Part shown: one piece after another, positions 40,691 to 53,825 of the stretch | How the letters are laid out: the number at the start of each line of letters is the position of its first letter | How positions within the stretch are numbered: position 1 is the first letter of the stretch | Source of the DNA: Chrysomallon squamiferum | Taxonomy: Eukaryota; Mollusca; Gastropoda; Neomphalida; Peltospiridae | NCBI GenBank assembly: GCA_012295275.1 | Contig: CM022670.1 | Location: 19,376,698-19,440,697, forward strand | Reading direction: 5' to 3' | Length of the DNA: 64,000 nt | Position numbers and translations under genes: made by a program | Notes under the pieces: model-generated | What the model was told of the DNA's origin: nothing | Database searches by the model: none | The model's input: the letters and a program-made list of their open reading frames with translations, nothing else

Positions 40691-41513
40691 GATGAAAAAG
40701 AAAACCTGTAGATATTTTATAAATATTTATAGAACGATGGGGCGAGCTGTAACTCAGTAGGAGAACGTCTGTTTCTGACATGCCTAGGTTGCCTTTAAGG
40801 TTATTTCTCCGTCTTTTTATACAACGAAGTATTAATATTTTGTCATAAATTCACTCTTATTTTTCATTGTTTCAGGTAGTATTAGTGGACTGATTGGAGG
40901 GGTTTCTGCAACTCTTATCGTTGCTTCGACATTTGATGGCGGCCTTGGTCATTTTCTGGCCAACACGTCCCAGAACTATTCCGTCCTGGCTGGGTCGAGC
41001 AGCAGTTTCTTGGTTTCTCTCATCATCACGATTCTTGTATCCCTCCTAACTCACAACATCACAGATCAGCAGGCCGCGGACAAAGAATGGCAGAAACTTC
41101 GAGACATCGATAATCCGCTGAGACCTTGGTCGGAGCAGTTCAAAGAGGACATCCCAGAACTCCAGCCAACCGAGAGACCAACACCGAAACAGCTGGATTC
41201 CGTGTTTAAGAAAGCGAAGTTGACAGCTTACATTGGCGGAGCTTTCAGTCTCATCCTTTTTATCATCATCATGCCAGGAGTCATGGCTAGTCTGCACGTG
41301 CTGACGTCATCACAATTTCGCTCCTGGTTAATGACGCTGCAGTTGTGGTGCTTTCTCATGGCCGCCATTGTTATAATCATTGCGCCACTAGAAGAAATAA
41401 TGATGATTGTTAAACAGCTGCGCAAGAAAAACATGAATAAAAAACTGGAAATTAATGGCGGAAATTTGAACAGGACAAATAGTGAAGACATACGCGAAAC
41501 GGAGATGCTTTGA
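28069..41513 (+). CDS. DUR3: DUR3-like SSF transporter, copy 1 (complete, 7 coding exons)
   Basis: Predicted urea/proton symporter-like membrane protein of the sodium:solute symporter superfamily, 784 residues. Exons: 28069-28196, 29247-29493, 30554-30670, 31896-32535, 39215-39380, 39756-40174, 40876-41513, all with AG/GT borders; junction phases are 2, 0, 0, 1, 2, 1. The order of conserved blocks follows plant DUR3: VILLGFGGF, DLLQSATVA, NGIAGTFWY, FALLTNLVV, GGLGSTFYVSYFNTV, CDQASWQSRIAAKP, WFAIPSS, STGSGEVMAVSSIIVYDIY, IDLNW, AYIGGAFSLILF. It has well over ten hydrophobic segments and an N-terminal hydrophobic stretch followed by two N-glycosylation sequons (NET, NVT). Residues 434-503 form a Cys/His-rich insert (separate entry). 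The TGA is at 41511-41513; an AATAAA near 41879 is a candidate poly(A) signal. Transport of urea is inferred from family membership and is not certain. Confidence 0.88.
28197..29246 (+). repeat. Intron 1 of copy 1 with degenerate tandem motif
   Basis: Within the intron (about 28320-28880) variants of GTTACGTTAGAGTAAG and GTTACGATAAA recur at irregular spacing of roughly 60-120 bp, including one that resembles the exon 1 donor region (GTTACGTTAGGGTAAG). It looks like an old, diverged minisatellite; period and copy number cannot be fixed by eye. Confidence 0.4.
29635..29700. repeat. (AAT)n/(AAAT)n microsatellite in intron 2
   Basis: An AAT run of about 12 units followed by AAAT units, inside intron 2 of the first transporter gene. 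Confidence 0.9.
30235..30450 (+). mobile_element. (ATAC)n array and headless SINE copy in intron 2
   Basis: An ATAC array spans 30238-30310. At about 30358-30450 lies a segment whose end (GAGAATATTAAAATCCTAAA) matches the 3' end of the SINE at 23.9 kb, followed again by ATAC-type repeats. The upstream TCTCGAGGTCCGAAC also resembles that element's body. The tRNA head is absent, so it is a 5'-truncated copy. Confidence 0.5.
31753..31846. repeat. (CT)n microsatellite just before exon 4 of copy 1
   Basis: A perfect CT run of about 94 bp ends 49 bp upstream of the exon 4 acceptor (TCTAG at 31891-31895). It forms an extreme extra polypyrimidine stretch on the coding strand. Confidence 0.97.
33880..35012 (-). 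mobile_element. Decayed Mutator-like (MULE) DNA transposon with terminal inverted repeats
   Basis: The left end (about 33910-33983) and the right end (about 34923-34998, reversed) share ATGGCACTATGC, GGAAAAAATGGCAC and GGCACC-GGAAAA blocks, giving inverted repeats of roughly 65 bp. The interior reads on the minus strand as transposase pieces: LRNQRVLAAS, then DLVTEEEWALT and QFIVYDNGPNTDSS (near 34640-34540), then, in another frame, HWFKANAAHVSTALLNAARG and RKRVKRMYTQLQSRLHY (near 34420-34290). This resembles MULE transposases; the catalytic core between the two parts is missing and stops and frameshifts are present. It is therefore inactive. A TCTGTCA-type target duplication could not be fixed. 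Confidence 0.65.
36646..36726. repeat. (CT)n microsatellite, about 80 bp
   Basis: A perfect CT run in intron 4 of the first transporter gene. Confidence 0.97.
37872..37947. repeat. (GA)n microsatellite with GATGG interruptions
   Basis: A GA run broken by CGATGG and GATGGAGATA, in intron 4 of the first transporter gene. Confidence 0.95.
39756..40174 (+). CDS. DUR3: Copy 1 exon 6: Cys/His-rich putative metal-binding insert plus following membrane segments
   Basis: The exon opens directly with the insert. Cysteines are at residues 441 and 444 (NCLLCG), 464 and 466 (YCQC), 472 and 475 (ECAEC) and 496, with His 499 in CKHHG. The spacing is C-x2-C-x19-C-x-C-x5-C-x2-C-x20-C-x2-H, eight potential ligands, enough for two zinc ions (C4 and C3H). 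Membrane segments WCILWVTIAIVPLG and GFIITTPCFPGAVLSIIWV follow. In plant DUR3 this loop is only about 15 residues. By SSF topology the loop should be cytosolic. Metal binding is inferred. Confidence 0.75.
40737..40818 (+). repeat. Degenerate tRNA-like sequence in intron 6 of copy 1
   Basis: GGGGCGAGCTGTAACTCAGT is followed by AGGAGAAC (A-box like), a possible anticodon-arm region TCTGTTTCTGACATGC, and GGTTATTTCTCC at the place of a B box, then a T5 run like a Pol III terminator. The T-arm and acceptor stem do not pair well, so it is more likely a tRNA-derived SINE head or tRNA pseudogene than a working tRNA. Confidence 0.4.
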
Positions 41514-44500
41514 TGGGAGAGATAAAAACAGTGGACATACTCTTTTGTACCTAGTCCACAAATCTGCGAAACTTTCATTTGAACATACAATGAATCGAGT
41601 AATTTTGTAGAGAGCAGATTCAGTATTTCAGAAAAAGGGATTTCATTGTTTCATTACTTAGAAACAGGGGTTTGAAGTGCCATGTTAGATACCTCCTCTT
41701 CATTTTTCATGTTATGATAATTTATATTTATTTTTTATCAGAGAACATATACTGTAGTCAAATAACTAAAAAAGAAATATATATATATTGTTATATAAAG
41801 CTTTAAATAGAAACAGTTATTAAATTTATTGACGTGTAAGCCTAAAAGCAATGTCGTAAATGTAAATTAACTAATTCATTAATAAACCGGCATAAAAATA
41901 AGGAAACAAACAAATAAATACAGGTACCGAACTATTCGCCTTCCAGGGATCTGGAAAATCCATGAAAACCGGCTGCTTGTAACTAGCTGCTTTTGAATTT
42001 GGCGCGGTTTCCATGATCAAATTCAAGTGAGAGCGTTGCCGTGATCCTCTCACAATAAGTTATTTCTTTGTTTATTCTCATTTTCATTTATTATCATGTC
42101 TAAAAGACTAACAGAAATTCAGGTTCATAGTGAAAAGCATATTCTATAAAGGTATTTAAGAATTTCAAGTGAATTAATAGGATCAGTCAGAGTATACGTC
42201 TGCATCTATTAAATAAAGTTCCATTCTTTATATTTCATTGTATTTTTATATTTCAATTAATGATGTAGCCTATATCCAGAAATTTGGACCATCTCTGGTC
42301 CCGAAATGGTTCGGTACCTATAGAAATATATATATAGTGTAATTACAGATGAATAGTTATTATTTTATTATTTCCCATGTAGTAAAATAAATTCTGGAAC
42401 ATATTAATTATGATGTTTTCTTATCATCATATCAGTTATATACTTTGTGATGAGACATAACTAATAACAAAACTTAAAACAACGGCTTATTAACATTATT
42501 TTGTTTCAAAGAAACTCAGGTCAAAATCATAAAAAAATAATTTTTGGATTGTTTTCTCTTGCTTCAATTTTATTTTCATTTAATTTCTTTAACAAATGAT
42601 ACCGTTCGTGCAATATGGCTTCTCATGGTGTGTTGAATTAGCACTTATCAACTGTAAACCAGGAAAGACTGGAAGTAGGATCCTAATTCATAAAACTGTA
42701 CCGAACTTAATTTGTTACTAATCCACTCTCTAAGTGTGTTACTAAGCTATTTATAGCAATGAAGATGCAATTAAGACCAGAAATACCTTGAAATCAAAAG
42801 TAGATTGTTATTTAATTTGTTTAATAATACGATTCTTACTATCATACAGTAAGAATAAGAATTTTAGAAACCCAGTTTATTATTATTGTTGTTGTTGTTG
42901 TTCATGTTACAGCAGCTATCATTATCATCAATGACAGACAGAATCACTGACTAAAAAAAACCCCATACAATGATACAATTCTGACACTTACATGACAAAA
43001 CAGCATTTATATTCTACAATGTTACTCATGTCGACCAGTGACTTAATATACTTCATGACGTAAGAATGACACCTTGGTCATATAGATATTGCACCTCTCA
43101 ACGAAATACATTATACATATATTTGTATGTGACCCAGGCATAATTCTTTGACGCAGTTGTGAAATAATTACAACTGAAAGACATAACTATAAATATAAAA
43201 GAGTTGTAACAGTAACGTAATATTAACGTAAATCACAAAATAATAAAAACCTAAATTACTTTTGATATTTCAGAAATTAATGACTACATTATTTACAATT
43301 TACAATTCGCGACATTTTATGTTGTTAGGAAATGATTTTTACAAAAAAAAAAAAGAAAAAAAAAGAAACAAAACTAATTGCAAAGCAAGAAACAAACAAA
43401 ACAACAATAACAATGCAGAATCCATAACTAGTAAAAAAACTGTTATATTCTAATTAATATGAAATATATTCAGAAATATTCAGTACAAATTATGTATATT
43501 CAGTGCATTTTATTTATATTCAATACCATTTATCAATATTCTAACGAGTTCAAATATTTCATCTTTTATTTTATTTTAGATTTCATTTTTTTTTTTTAAT
43601 TCAGCACAAGCCAAACACAGAACTCGGTCGTGGGAGTTTGTTGTTTTATTGCATTAGACCGTGAGAATAAACGTGAAGTACACCGTAGTTTGAAAAATAC
43701 GGACGTTATTAAACTTTTGGTTTACATAAGATTGAACATATATTGTATGAATGTTATTAATACTATTATTTTTTTAATGCCGTGTTTATATCACTTTTAA
43801 AAAACACAATTAATCACGTGATTCCATATTGCTTTCTGATTGGTCGTTATCCAAATCTTTACTAATAGCTGCATATCAAAAATGGCTAAAGGCAAGATTT
43901 TTGTACACTCGGGAAATTTGATTCTGACTGACGAACATTGTCCCTGACTTTAGTTTTTAAATTTTTTTTTTTAAACAAAAGTAAACTCATTTCGACTTGT
44001 TTGCTGAAAACAAATTGATAGTATTGAAAGGTCACTAAATTACGCAATCTTTTATATACACATCATAATGTAAATTCACTGAATTACATAATCATTTACA
44101 CAACTTTATAATGTAAATTCATTTAATTACGTAATCATTAACGTTTCTTTTATCATTAATATTTACAATCACCTTCTAAATATTACAATATTTAATTGGA
44201 TAAAAATGTATGTTCATTATGTTTAGTATGCACTAGTGTTACTTAGATGTATATAACATGTTTTTACATAATGTATTATTTACAAGTTAGAATATTATAT
44301 ACTCTGTATTTAACTGCACATAATATTATATCATGGTGCAGTTTTCAATAACTAGATAAATTATATTTTAACTGATGGTGTAATGTTACGACGATAGTAA
44401 AACTGTAGACAGAATCATACTATGTCTTGTGTATTTTCTGGAATGAAGGTGAATAACTTTGAGAGTACACAATCATACCCACAGCTATTAAAAGCCAAAA

Positions 44501-44897
44501 CAAACCCAATCCACTACAACGCCCCCCACACATACAGCACTTACATAAACAAACAACTTACCCCCACAAAAACCCAACTGAATACATACATACATACAAA
44601 CTACAAGTGTACACACGAACACACATACATACATTTAAAAATAATCACTAACCCTCTTTCTTTCAGTTTATTTTTACATACACTATCGTAGATACGTACG
44701 TCCTGGGACACAAACACAGCCATGTACATATAGATCAGTAGCCAGATAGATAATTAGAAGTAATTAGAAATAAATAACATTGTGGGGTCCTTTTATTTTC
44801 TCTAAAATGTTTTGATAAAATCAGGAATCATGTTACAGTGGCTGATTTATGTTGACTGGAGTATTTCAGACACAGAGATTTATTACCGATGCCATAA

Positions 44898-45027
44898 TTA
44901 TCCATTCTTATTCTTCTTCTTTCCTAAAGCCATGCTCGGATTTCCAGTGCTGTTCTCATCGGGAAATCCGCTGACCATCGAGTGGACATCGTTGGTCTTC
45001 AAACTTTTTCTTTTAGATCCACTGGGT
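44898..45027 (-). other. Possible terminal-exon-like patch, minus strand
   Basis: The minus strand reads open to a TAA at 44900-44898 with a hydrophilic peptide (GSKRKSLKTNDVHSMVSGFP, then DENSTGNPSMALGKKKNKNG). The patch has higher GC than its surroundings. It resembles a cytosolic C-terminal tail, but no good acceptor and no upstream exon were found. It contains a 9-bp inverted repeat (CGGATTTCC/GGAAATCCG). Confidence 0.2.
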
Positions 45028-46110
45028 ACGGCTACATTTTTTACATACTGATGTTATATGATTGACAAAGCAATGAAGAATGTACTGGATACATATCTTA
45101 TTATAATCTGATATCGACTTATCTAAGTTATTCTCATTTATATAGCTTAATAAATAAACATGGTTTATAAAGGTTTTATTATAAAGACGGTTTATAAAGT
45201 TTTTATTATAAATATTAGTGTTAACGTTAAAAGTCAAGTAAAAATAAACAATACTTGATTTTTGATAAGCCCTGCTAGTAATCTTCTTGTCGATTAGCTA
45301 GTTTGGCACTCTACACTTTCATTTACGACTTGCTTTGTTTAATTGAATGTATGTATTATCACTTTAAAATACTCCTGGCATGCTTACAAATCGCTTATAG
45401 GCGTGTTCTTGCAATAGATTATTTCGATAATTTCTGGCGACCAGTATTTATTAAAAACAGGACTGTCGTTACAATGCAAACGTAAAAATAAAGACACAGG
45501 TGACAGACTCAGGACTCGAATTATTGCACAGTTTTATTTTATCAGATTTTTGTTTTGACTGTTATATACGAACTGACGTCATGAAAGAAATGATATCATT
45601 TTCCATTCGTCGTTAGTTTGCCGTCATTCTACTTCATTAGCAAAGACTGGTTGCTAGTAACAAACGAAACAATCGCTTACAAGAATACCAGATATATTTC
45701 GTAATTTATTCTTACTATTAATTTTTTTAATACAAATAAAAATATTTCAAATAAACATTTACTTCAAAAGTTGCTTAATCTTTCTGTTAGTGAGAAACAA
45801 CTTTAATTTATTTTTTTCTGATTTCTCGAACAAGTTTACTATAGAATTCTACATGCTATCTTCTTACGTAAATTACTATACGTGTTCGGCATTTTTGACA
45901 TGGATGTTTTAAAAAGCTTCTGTGTTATAGACACATCTATGTGCGGTTTTAACAATGTAATATGACAACTGTTATGATAGTATACCATGGTTCAGGCCAG
46001 TGAGTGCAGATAACTAGGAATCAAAATCTGACATTTGCTACATACACAAAAAATCTACACACTATCTGACGAACAGTTATTAATAATCAATAAATAAATA
46101 ATAATAAACA

Positions 46111-46115
46111 AATAA

Positions 46116-46165
<50 letters not shown>

Positions 46166-46189
46166 TAAATAATAATAATAATAATAATA

Positions 46190-46230
<41 letters not shown>
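46111..46230. repeat. (AAT)n microsatellite, about 120 bp
   Basis: AAT triplets with a few AAAT interruptions. Confidence 0.95.
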
Positions 46231-46233
<3 letters not shown>

Positions 46234-48279
46234 GAATAAATAAATCAATCAAATAATCAAAAATCAAAATCAAAATATCCCACAAAACAAAAACCAAGTA
46301 ATGTTTTCCTTCAGGAACTGAAAGTCATGGACTTGATTATTCTCCAGAGTATCTGAGATTCGAAATTCGTTTCTCTATGAATATACATACATTCATAAAC
46401 ACGTGCACACATACATACATACATACATACATATATACACAGATACGTATATCGCAATTACGAACATAAATGCATACATACATACATACAAACATACATA
46501 TATACATATACACTTTCGGAAAGAAAACACACATACACACACATAAATTATGTACGTTATGTATGCATATATTTTTTAATGTTACACCGTCGTTTATACC
46601 TGCACTTATGTTTGTACATTACATAAATATTAAACTTTGTTTTCATCATTTCTGTTATTGGACCTTCAGCATGAAGCATATGGCCATATAAAACACTAAT
46701 GGACGGCAATAATAATATGAATAGTAAAGGGAAAAGGGTCTTAGAAATATAAAGATGGTAAACATGAAAGGAAATGTACATGCCTCCGTATCTATCTTTG
46801 TACAAAAAATTATAACAAGCAGACAGGAAGTCCCCATGTTTATCATAAACGTAGGAACAAAATACTAAATTTTATAAGCGAATATAATTTTAGGTCATCA
46901 TACCCGAAAATCATAAATTTGTTATTATTTACATAGTTATATCTCTAAATATGCAATAAAATATCTTATTCGGACACAGCTCGTTAAAAACAATAATAAA
47001 ATATTCTGAACATAATTATATGGCTTGACAAAGACACATTAAATGATTTTGTTTTTGATGTGCGTTTTCCTATTATATAACTGATCCACTTATGCTATTT
47101 AATAAATGTACCTCTTAATTACATATTATTATTATTTTTTTTTAATAAAATATCAAGACCCCTAGATATATAATGAAGGAATATTAAACATATTCAAGGA
47201 TTAATATCTCCTTACTAGGTTAAAAGTTTAATAAAATATTCGTTAACATTTAGAGCATTCTGAATGATACAATGCTCAAAGATTTCCATAACAGAATTTC
47301 TTTTATAATTATATAACAGCTGCAGCAGTTCTAGATAAATTCCTAATCGCATTGTTAATGAATTTCGGGGCCTTCTCTCATAGCATTCACGTTTGATATG
47401 CTGTAAATCAGTATAATTTCATAACATTATCTAACACTAAGGTCTCTTAAAATTAAATCTGTCAAATGAAATGAAATAAATAAGCAAAAATAATGAAATA
47501 AAACTAGAATCCATGCCATAAATAAATTTAAAAAATTAAAAAATGAATGCAATTTCAACTTTTGTTTCTGCTGGATTCATAAAATGTACATAAAATAACA
47601 TCTGTCAACAAAATATGTTTTAACTGTTTTTGGAATAAAAGATAAATAAAAATATTTTATACGTTTCGTAGGTTGTTATTCGATTTATTTTGTGAGGTGT
47701 AACCGTTGCTGGTATTTTGGTGTCATATGTCTACTTGCAGATTGTTAATTTTTCACGTCAGTAGTTTATGCCTTTACAACTTTATGGCGCACTTAAATTA
47801 CTTTTAGAATTTGTGTTTAATTCATAAAACCCCAGTCTAAAGTTGTTTCAATGTAATATTTAATATGGGAAAAGTCAAAGAGAGCAAACCAACAATAAAT
47901 TATCGTATATTTGTGCGTTATCCGTGCACGTGCACTTATTGATATTACTTTCAATTCTGTCCTTGCATTTATGTAATTCTATGACTTTCCGGTACTATGA
48001 AAAATATATTTTAATACGGTGTTATGAATATTTTTCAGTGAAGGTGTTTAGGTCTCTTTCATGAATTATATCTGTTTGAAATCAATATTAGCATATATGG
48101 CGTTAAATGGGATAGTCTGACGAGGACTTGAGACTGCATTCTCTTTAGTACAGCTTCATTTCATGCTAATGTAAGTTAACTTTCAAATCTCTTCACATCT
48201 CTTCATGCGTGAATAATTTATACTATTCAGTGGTCCGATCAATTATAAAGACAGTCAGAGAAAGAGTCTGTATTTGCGT

Positions 48280-48690
48280 GTGTGTATGTATGTCTCTCTG
48301 CCTGTCTTTATATATATGTAAGTGTGTGTGCATGTATGTATATATGTATGCATGCATGTGTATGTATGTATGCATATCTGTATCTGTGTATTTATATATG
48401 TATCATATATGTATTTTAGAATTTGAATATTCTCTATATGCATACATGTATGTATGTATCAATGTTCATGCGTGTATTTATGCATGTGTGTTTATATATG
48501 TAGTATGTTAATTTGTATGTATGTTTGTATATATGTATGTACGTGCGTATGTATGTATGTATGTTTGTATGTATGTATGTGTTTATGTATGTATATCTAT
48601 GTGTATGTATGTACGTATGTATGTACTTATGTATATATGTACGTCTTTATGTATGTACGTGTGTATGTATGTATGTCTGTGTATGCATAA
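48280..48690. repeat. (ATGT)n-rich tract, about 400 bp
   Basis: Imperfect ATGT/GTGT/TATG tetranucleotides. All frames are open over parts of it and give Met-Tyr-Val-Cys translations, so the ORFs are repeat artefacts. Confidence 0.9.
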
Positions 48691-49386
48691 AACAATAATC
48701 AACACAATATGTCGCACAGAACATTTATTACGTACAAGTTTACAATACTACATTTCATACAACCGTTTGCTGTAATTAACGGATTTCTGTTATTATTCTA
48801 TGTTATATACATTGACATATGTACATGTGTATTAACAATACAATAATTTACTATCGCTAATTCTAAATTACATATGTAGTTGGTACAAGAGAAAGATTAT
48901 GAAATAGACGAATTTAAACTAATTATTTTTTAAAATGTTAATAAGAAAAATTACTCGCACACTGATGTTATGGAGTGATGTCAGAAACAATAACTTATAA
49001 AGATAAAAATCCTAATCATGCATCAATATTTTAATTACTATTCGTACTCGCCAGTAATGTAGGTAATTCGACTGTTATAATGCAACAATGTCAGGTCACG
49101 CCGAAAGTAATATTCGTACACACACAACAAACATAATGATCGCGTACATACAAACATCCAAACACACGTTATAACGATCTAACTAAAATACGTATTTGTG
49201 CATGTTCTATAGAATCTGCTTAATCTAAGTGTCCAGAAGAAAACAGTTAAAATCAGACAACTGATCACATTAATTTGAAAATTAGATTGATTAAGTCGAG
49301 AGAAAGAAAGAAAAGAAGAAATGAGAGAAAGAAAAAGAAAAAGATACAAAGGTGGATAGATAAATAGACAGAGAGAAAGTGAGGGC

Positions 49387-49390
<4 letters not shown>

Positions 49391-49480
<90 letters not shown>
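49391..49480. repeat. (GA)n microsatellite, about 90 bp
   Basis: A perfect GA run preceded by purine-rich sequence from about 49300. Confidence 0.97.
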
Positions 49481-49483
<3 letters not shown>

Positions 49484-49870
49484 AACGAACTTACTTCTAT
49501 GTCATTTTGTAATTATTACCTATCTTGAAATACACGCATTTTGTGATTTTCAAACACTGGGTTTAATTTTTAAAAGTAACTCTACCTCAAGAATAAAACT
49601 TTATAAATTTCTGAAATATTTCGTCATTTATTCAGTTTTAAATTAATGCTTTGAATGCGTTTTTCTGCACAAAATGTGGAAAGATAAAACAAATAGTCAT
49701 CAGACAAACAGCCAGTCAAATTTCCTGTTTAGTTATCTGTGCGCGATAAGAAATTATTTACTGTCAGAAACTTCTTTGTTGTGATAGTTAACAGTTTACT
49801 AATCCTGTAATTTTTCTTTTTTATGCTTTCAAAAACCATGTTAACCGCTAAAAGGTTATTTAATCTCACC

Positions 49871-49901
<31 letters not shown>

Positions 49902-50706
49902 CGCTAACGGATACGAAAGTTTTGTTTGCCTTATTAAGCTAATAGGTTCTCTGAATTTTATGGACTATAAAACAATTTTGTCATTAAAATCTTATTAATT
50001 AGTTGGTTTTTTTGTCGTATACATGTCATAAATTCGTATCAAAGAACATTTATACTGATAAAAAACATACTGATTCTGCAGTAGATATTTCTGAACAGTT
50101 CTTTGATGGAAATATAATAAGAATTACCCAAACTTTATATTTTTGATATCTCCCTGATATTCTTTAACCTGATTTTCTTTGTTTTACTGATTTACTGAAG
50201 ACTGCTGTAAAAAATTAATTTTTGACGGCGTTTATATACATCACAAAGAAATAATGAGGTATTCTACGAGTACAAGAAACACCTTCCTCATTCTACACAT
50301 ACAATCTACTGTCTACGCTTTAATCCATAGGATGTTCTAATGTACTCTTATTAAACAAAGAACCCGCGCAAATGATGTTCACGGGTGAATTTTTATCTTA
50401 TTACTTGCCTATTCCAAATAATAGGATGATAGTCGGTTCTTATAATTCGGAACAAATGATTTCTTTTTCAGAAATTCAAAACGTTCTCACAACAGGTTTG
50501 GTAACACTAAAGTATTTCTAATTTTAATTCTTTTAATTATGAGATTTGGGGTATTATCCGTTTGAAAGTCTAAAGTCGGTTCATTTGTAACACCGTAAGG
50601 AACTACTTTCGTTGATCTTTCCAAACTTGGATTTTCCTCTTACTAAATTTGAACTTGACTCTATCCACGACTCTACCATTCTCTATTCAATTACTGATAT
50701 TAAAAA

Positions 50707-53700
50707 TCAGACATGTGTAGGTTCACTATTGGCCAGATGATCGTTGTCCTTAACAACCAGTTCATGACAATCCGGATGTGACGACTTCATCACCTGCAGC
50801 TGAAGTCCTTTGTTTTTCTTTAATTGCTTTACGATTCTTGCTATCTCTTCTGCAGGAGGTGCGACAATGACTATGATTGCCATAACAACAGCCCAGGCTT
50901 GCGTGAACATCAGCCACATGGAGAACTGAGTTTTGTCCATGACTGAAAAGCTAGCCATGATTGATGGAATTATCAAGGTAAACAGAGCTATGCTGCAAGC
51001 ACCGCCAATGTAGGCACATAACTTCGCTTTCCTAAAGGCGGTGTTCATTTGCTCAAATGACGGCCGGATATCGTACTCCATTCCTTTGAAATCTTCTCTG
51101 AAATTCAGCTCCCAGGGATTTATCGGATTATCTATATCATACATTTTTTGCCATTCATTATTTTCGTCTTCTGTTGTCTTGATATTGTGGGTTAGAAGTG
51201 AAGTAAAGACGCAAACCGTGAGACTGACGCCAAAGCTGGTGCTTATGCCCGCTAAAAGGGCGTAGTCTTGAGCGGTGTTCAAAAGAAATTTGCTCAGGCC
51301 ACCTTCATAGAACGATGCTGTCAGCAGCGTTGCTGATATACCGCATATCAGACCTGATAAACTTCCTGAAATAGAAATGAAATATTAAATTTTAGAAATA
51401 TAGTATGTAGTCCGGATTAGTCTATACTATTATTTATTCTTTTTGGTGTAAAATTAAAGTTAATATTACATATATTAAGATAAGGTCCATAATTATAAGT
51501 TCATGAATAACAGTTTAAATAATTTCGATACTGTTTGAGGTGTATGAGTCTTATTTGAACATCTAATATTAACTTCAGTCAGTAAGTGGTGGAAGTTATA
51601 TCCTTCCAAGTTTAGAAGATGCTTTAATTTGGAAATATTGAAACGTTCAGTTGATAGTGAAATATGTATAATGGGCCAATGCAATGCTGTAAACAATTTT
51701 TCTGTTACATTCTTACCAACGATAAGACCTTTTCCAGTAGCTTTAACCCACATAATGGCTAATAAAACTGGTGGAAAACAAGGAATAGTCACAATGGCGC
51801 CGGAATAGAAAATCCAGTTGAGATCGATCCCAGATTCAAAGGTGACCAGTCCGAGAGGGACTATGGCAATAGTGACCCAAACAATACACCAGTTCTTAAA
51901 CTCAAACAAGAGATCTCTGTATTCTCGATAGCGACCGTGAGTTGTACATTTGTAATGTTTCTTGTCGGAGAAATTGAGTTCATTTTGTGGCTTCAGATCG
52001 CGTGAACATTCCTCGCATTTCGTGACGTCAATGCAGGTGCAGTAGTCCTCGGAGCTGTTTTCCTGATTGTGACTTTGTTTTTTAAAAGTCTTCTTGATTT
52101 TACCACATAACATGCAATGAACATTTTGAAGATTAGCTCTGAAAAAATAAAATTTATTAAAAGGTTATAATAATAAAAAAAAAAAATAATAAAAAAAGAA
52201 GAAGAAAAATAGAAAGTAAGAAAAAAAAAAAAAAAGAAAATTAAAGAAAGAAAGAATATGTCCAGATAAGTCCAATAACAATTAGTACTGTTCTGTACAA
52301 TCAATTAGATAATTTATAATCGATTTATTCTATGAACAATTTAATTTGTATCATCATTCAGTACCCAATTATTTTTTCTTTGTTAATTTTATATTTTGAC
52401 GTATGATTTTTATTATTGTCTAGATGAACTGACTAAAACAGAAATGACCTATGGCAGCACATTTATGAGCATTGGTATTTTCCTTACTGAACAAAAATAT
52501 TGAACAGACTGAGTCAACACAATCTTTGGAGATGACTCATCTCATTCAGATTATCATTTAATTACTCTCTTTAATACTAATATGCAAATGGTGTTAAGAT
52601 GCATTGTAATCAGTTTTATTTACAGCTACTGTTTTATATCTTTGTATCAGAGTATTTTAGTAATAAAATGAATTACCGTAAGTTAATAGTAAATAAACTA
52701 ATATTTTAACGTCAATACTAATAGTACCTGAATGGTTGTATATATGTTTGATAAATGTCATATACAATGATGGATGATATGGCCATGACCTCTCCTGATC
52801 CTGTTGACATGAGAGCCATTGCTCCCATGGTAAGAACAAGGATCCCTCCTGCTGACCCAAGAATCTTTTCCGCAATCAAAGGCGTCACCAAACCTTTAAA
52901 AAAGTTTTTTTTTGAAGTTTGTATATATAAATAAAATTGCAGCGGAGAAAAACATAGTCACTTATTTGGGTGTGGAATTTTATTGTATTGCTGTTAAAAG
53001 TTATTTTCCAAAGGTGATAAATTTGAAGAATATATTATAATATACCATTTTTTATTTTAATGTTTAAAATCACAAGGACAGAAAAAAAAAAAAAAGATGT
53101 GAATCATATTTGTACCTTCATCAATTTCTCCTCTTGTAAGAGAATGTGTGCCATTTGTGGAACTTATAGCAAGGTAGGCCATTCCCGTCGTGGTGGCCAT
53201 GGTGGATGGTATAGAGAACCATACAAACCCAGCTAGGATGAATCCCCACACTCCTTGAACGGGCTTTGCCGCAATGCGACTTTGCCATGACGCCTGGTCG
53301 CAGTAGGTGACGGCTGACGACACAAATACCTCGATGACTCCGTACAAAAATGCCGGGAACGACCTAAAAGTCAAATAGCTATTCTGTTCACTGTCTTTCG
53401 GCCCGTCGAGGCAGGCGATTGCATTGTACATTTTTTCTGTATTTCCGATATTCTCGTAACCAGAATCTGTGTTATGCAAAATCTTCACGACAAAGACTAT
53501 CAACAAAACGAAAACGAGAACGGCATTGAAATACGACACATAGAAAGTAGTACCCAGTCCACCAATCAGAGAATAAGATCCAAAAAGTGTCGCCATTATC
53601 ATGACAGAGAACTCGTCAGATGCTTCTTTCGTGAGAGATTGAATTGTAGCTCGCCCCGCCAGCAGAACACCGATAGTGATGACTAGATTAGTCAACAGTG

Positions 53701-53775
53701 CAAAGCAGCAGAACACCTTGTGTGCTGTTTTACCAAATCTGGCGTACATAATCTACAAATAAGACAAAACAAAAC

Positions 53776-53825
<50 letters not shown>

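Larger units (their letters stand above)
41514..50706. other. Convergent intergenic region between the two transporter genes
   Basis: 9.2 kb between the two stop codons, holding both 3' UTRs. It includes (AAT)n at 46111-46230, (CATA)n at 46380-46512, an (ATGT)n-rich tract at 48280-48690 and (GA)n at 49391-49480. A GC-richer, exon-like patch at 44898-45027 is noted separately. No other gene-like signal was seen. Confidence 0.6.

Noticed and set aside
41046-41590. Antisense ORFs over the last exon of transporter copy 1
   Set aside because: Shadows of the real plus-strand exon; the plus strand has the conserved protein.
48209-48775. Overlapping Met-Tyr-Val-Cys ORFs
   Set aside because: Translations of the ATGT repeat in several frames; no domain.
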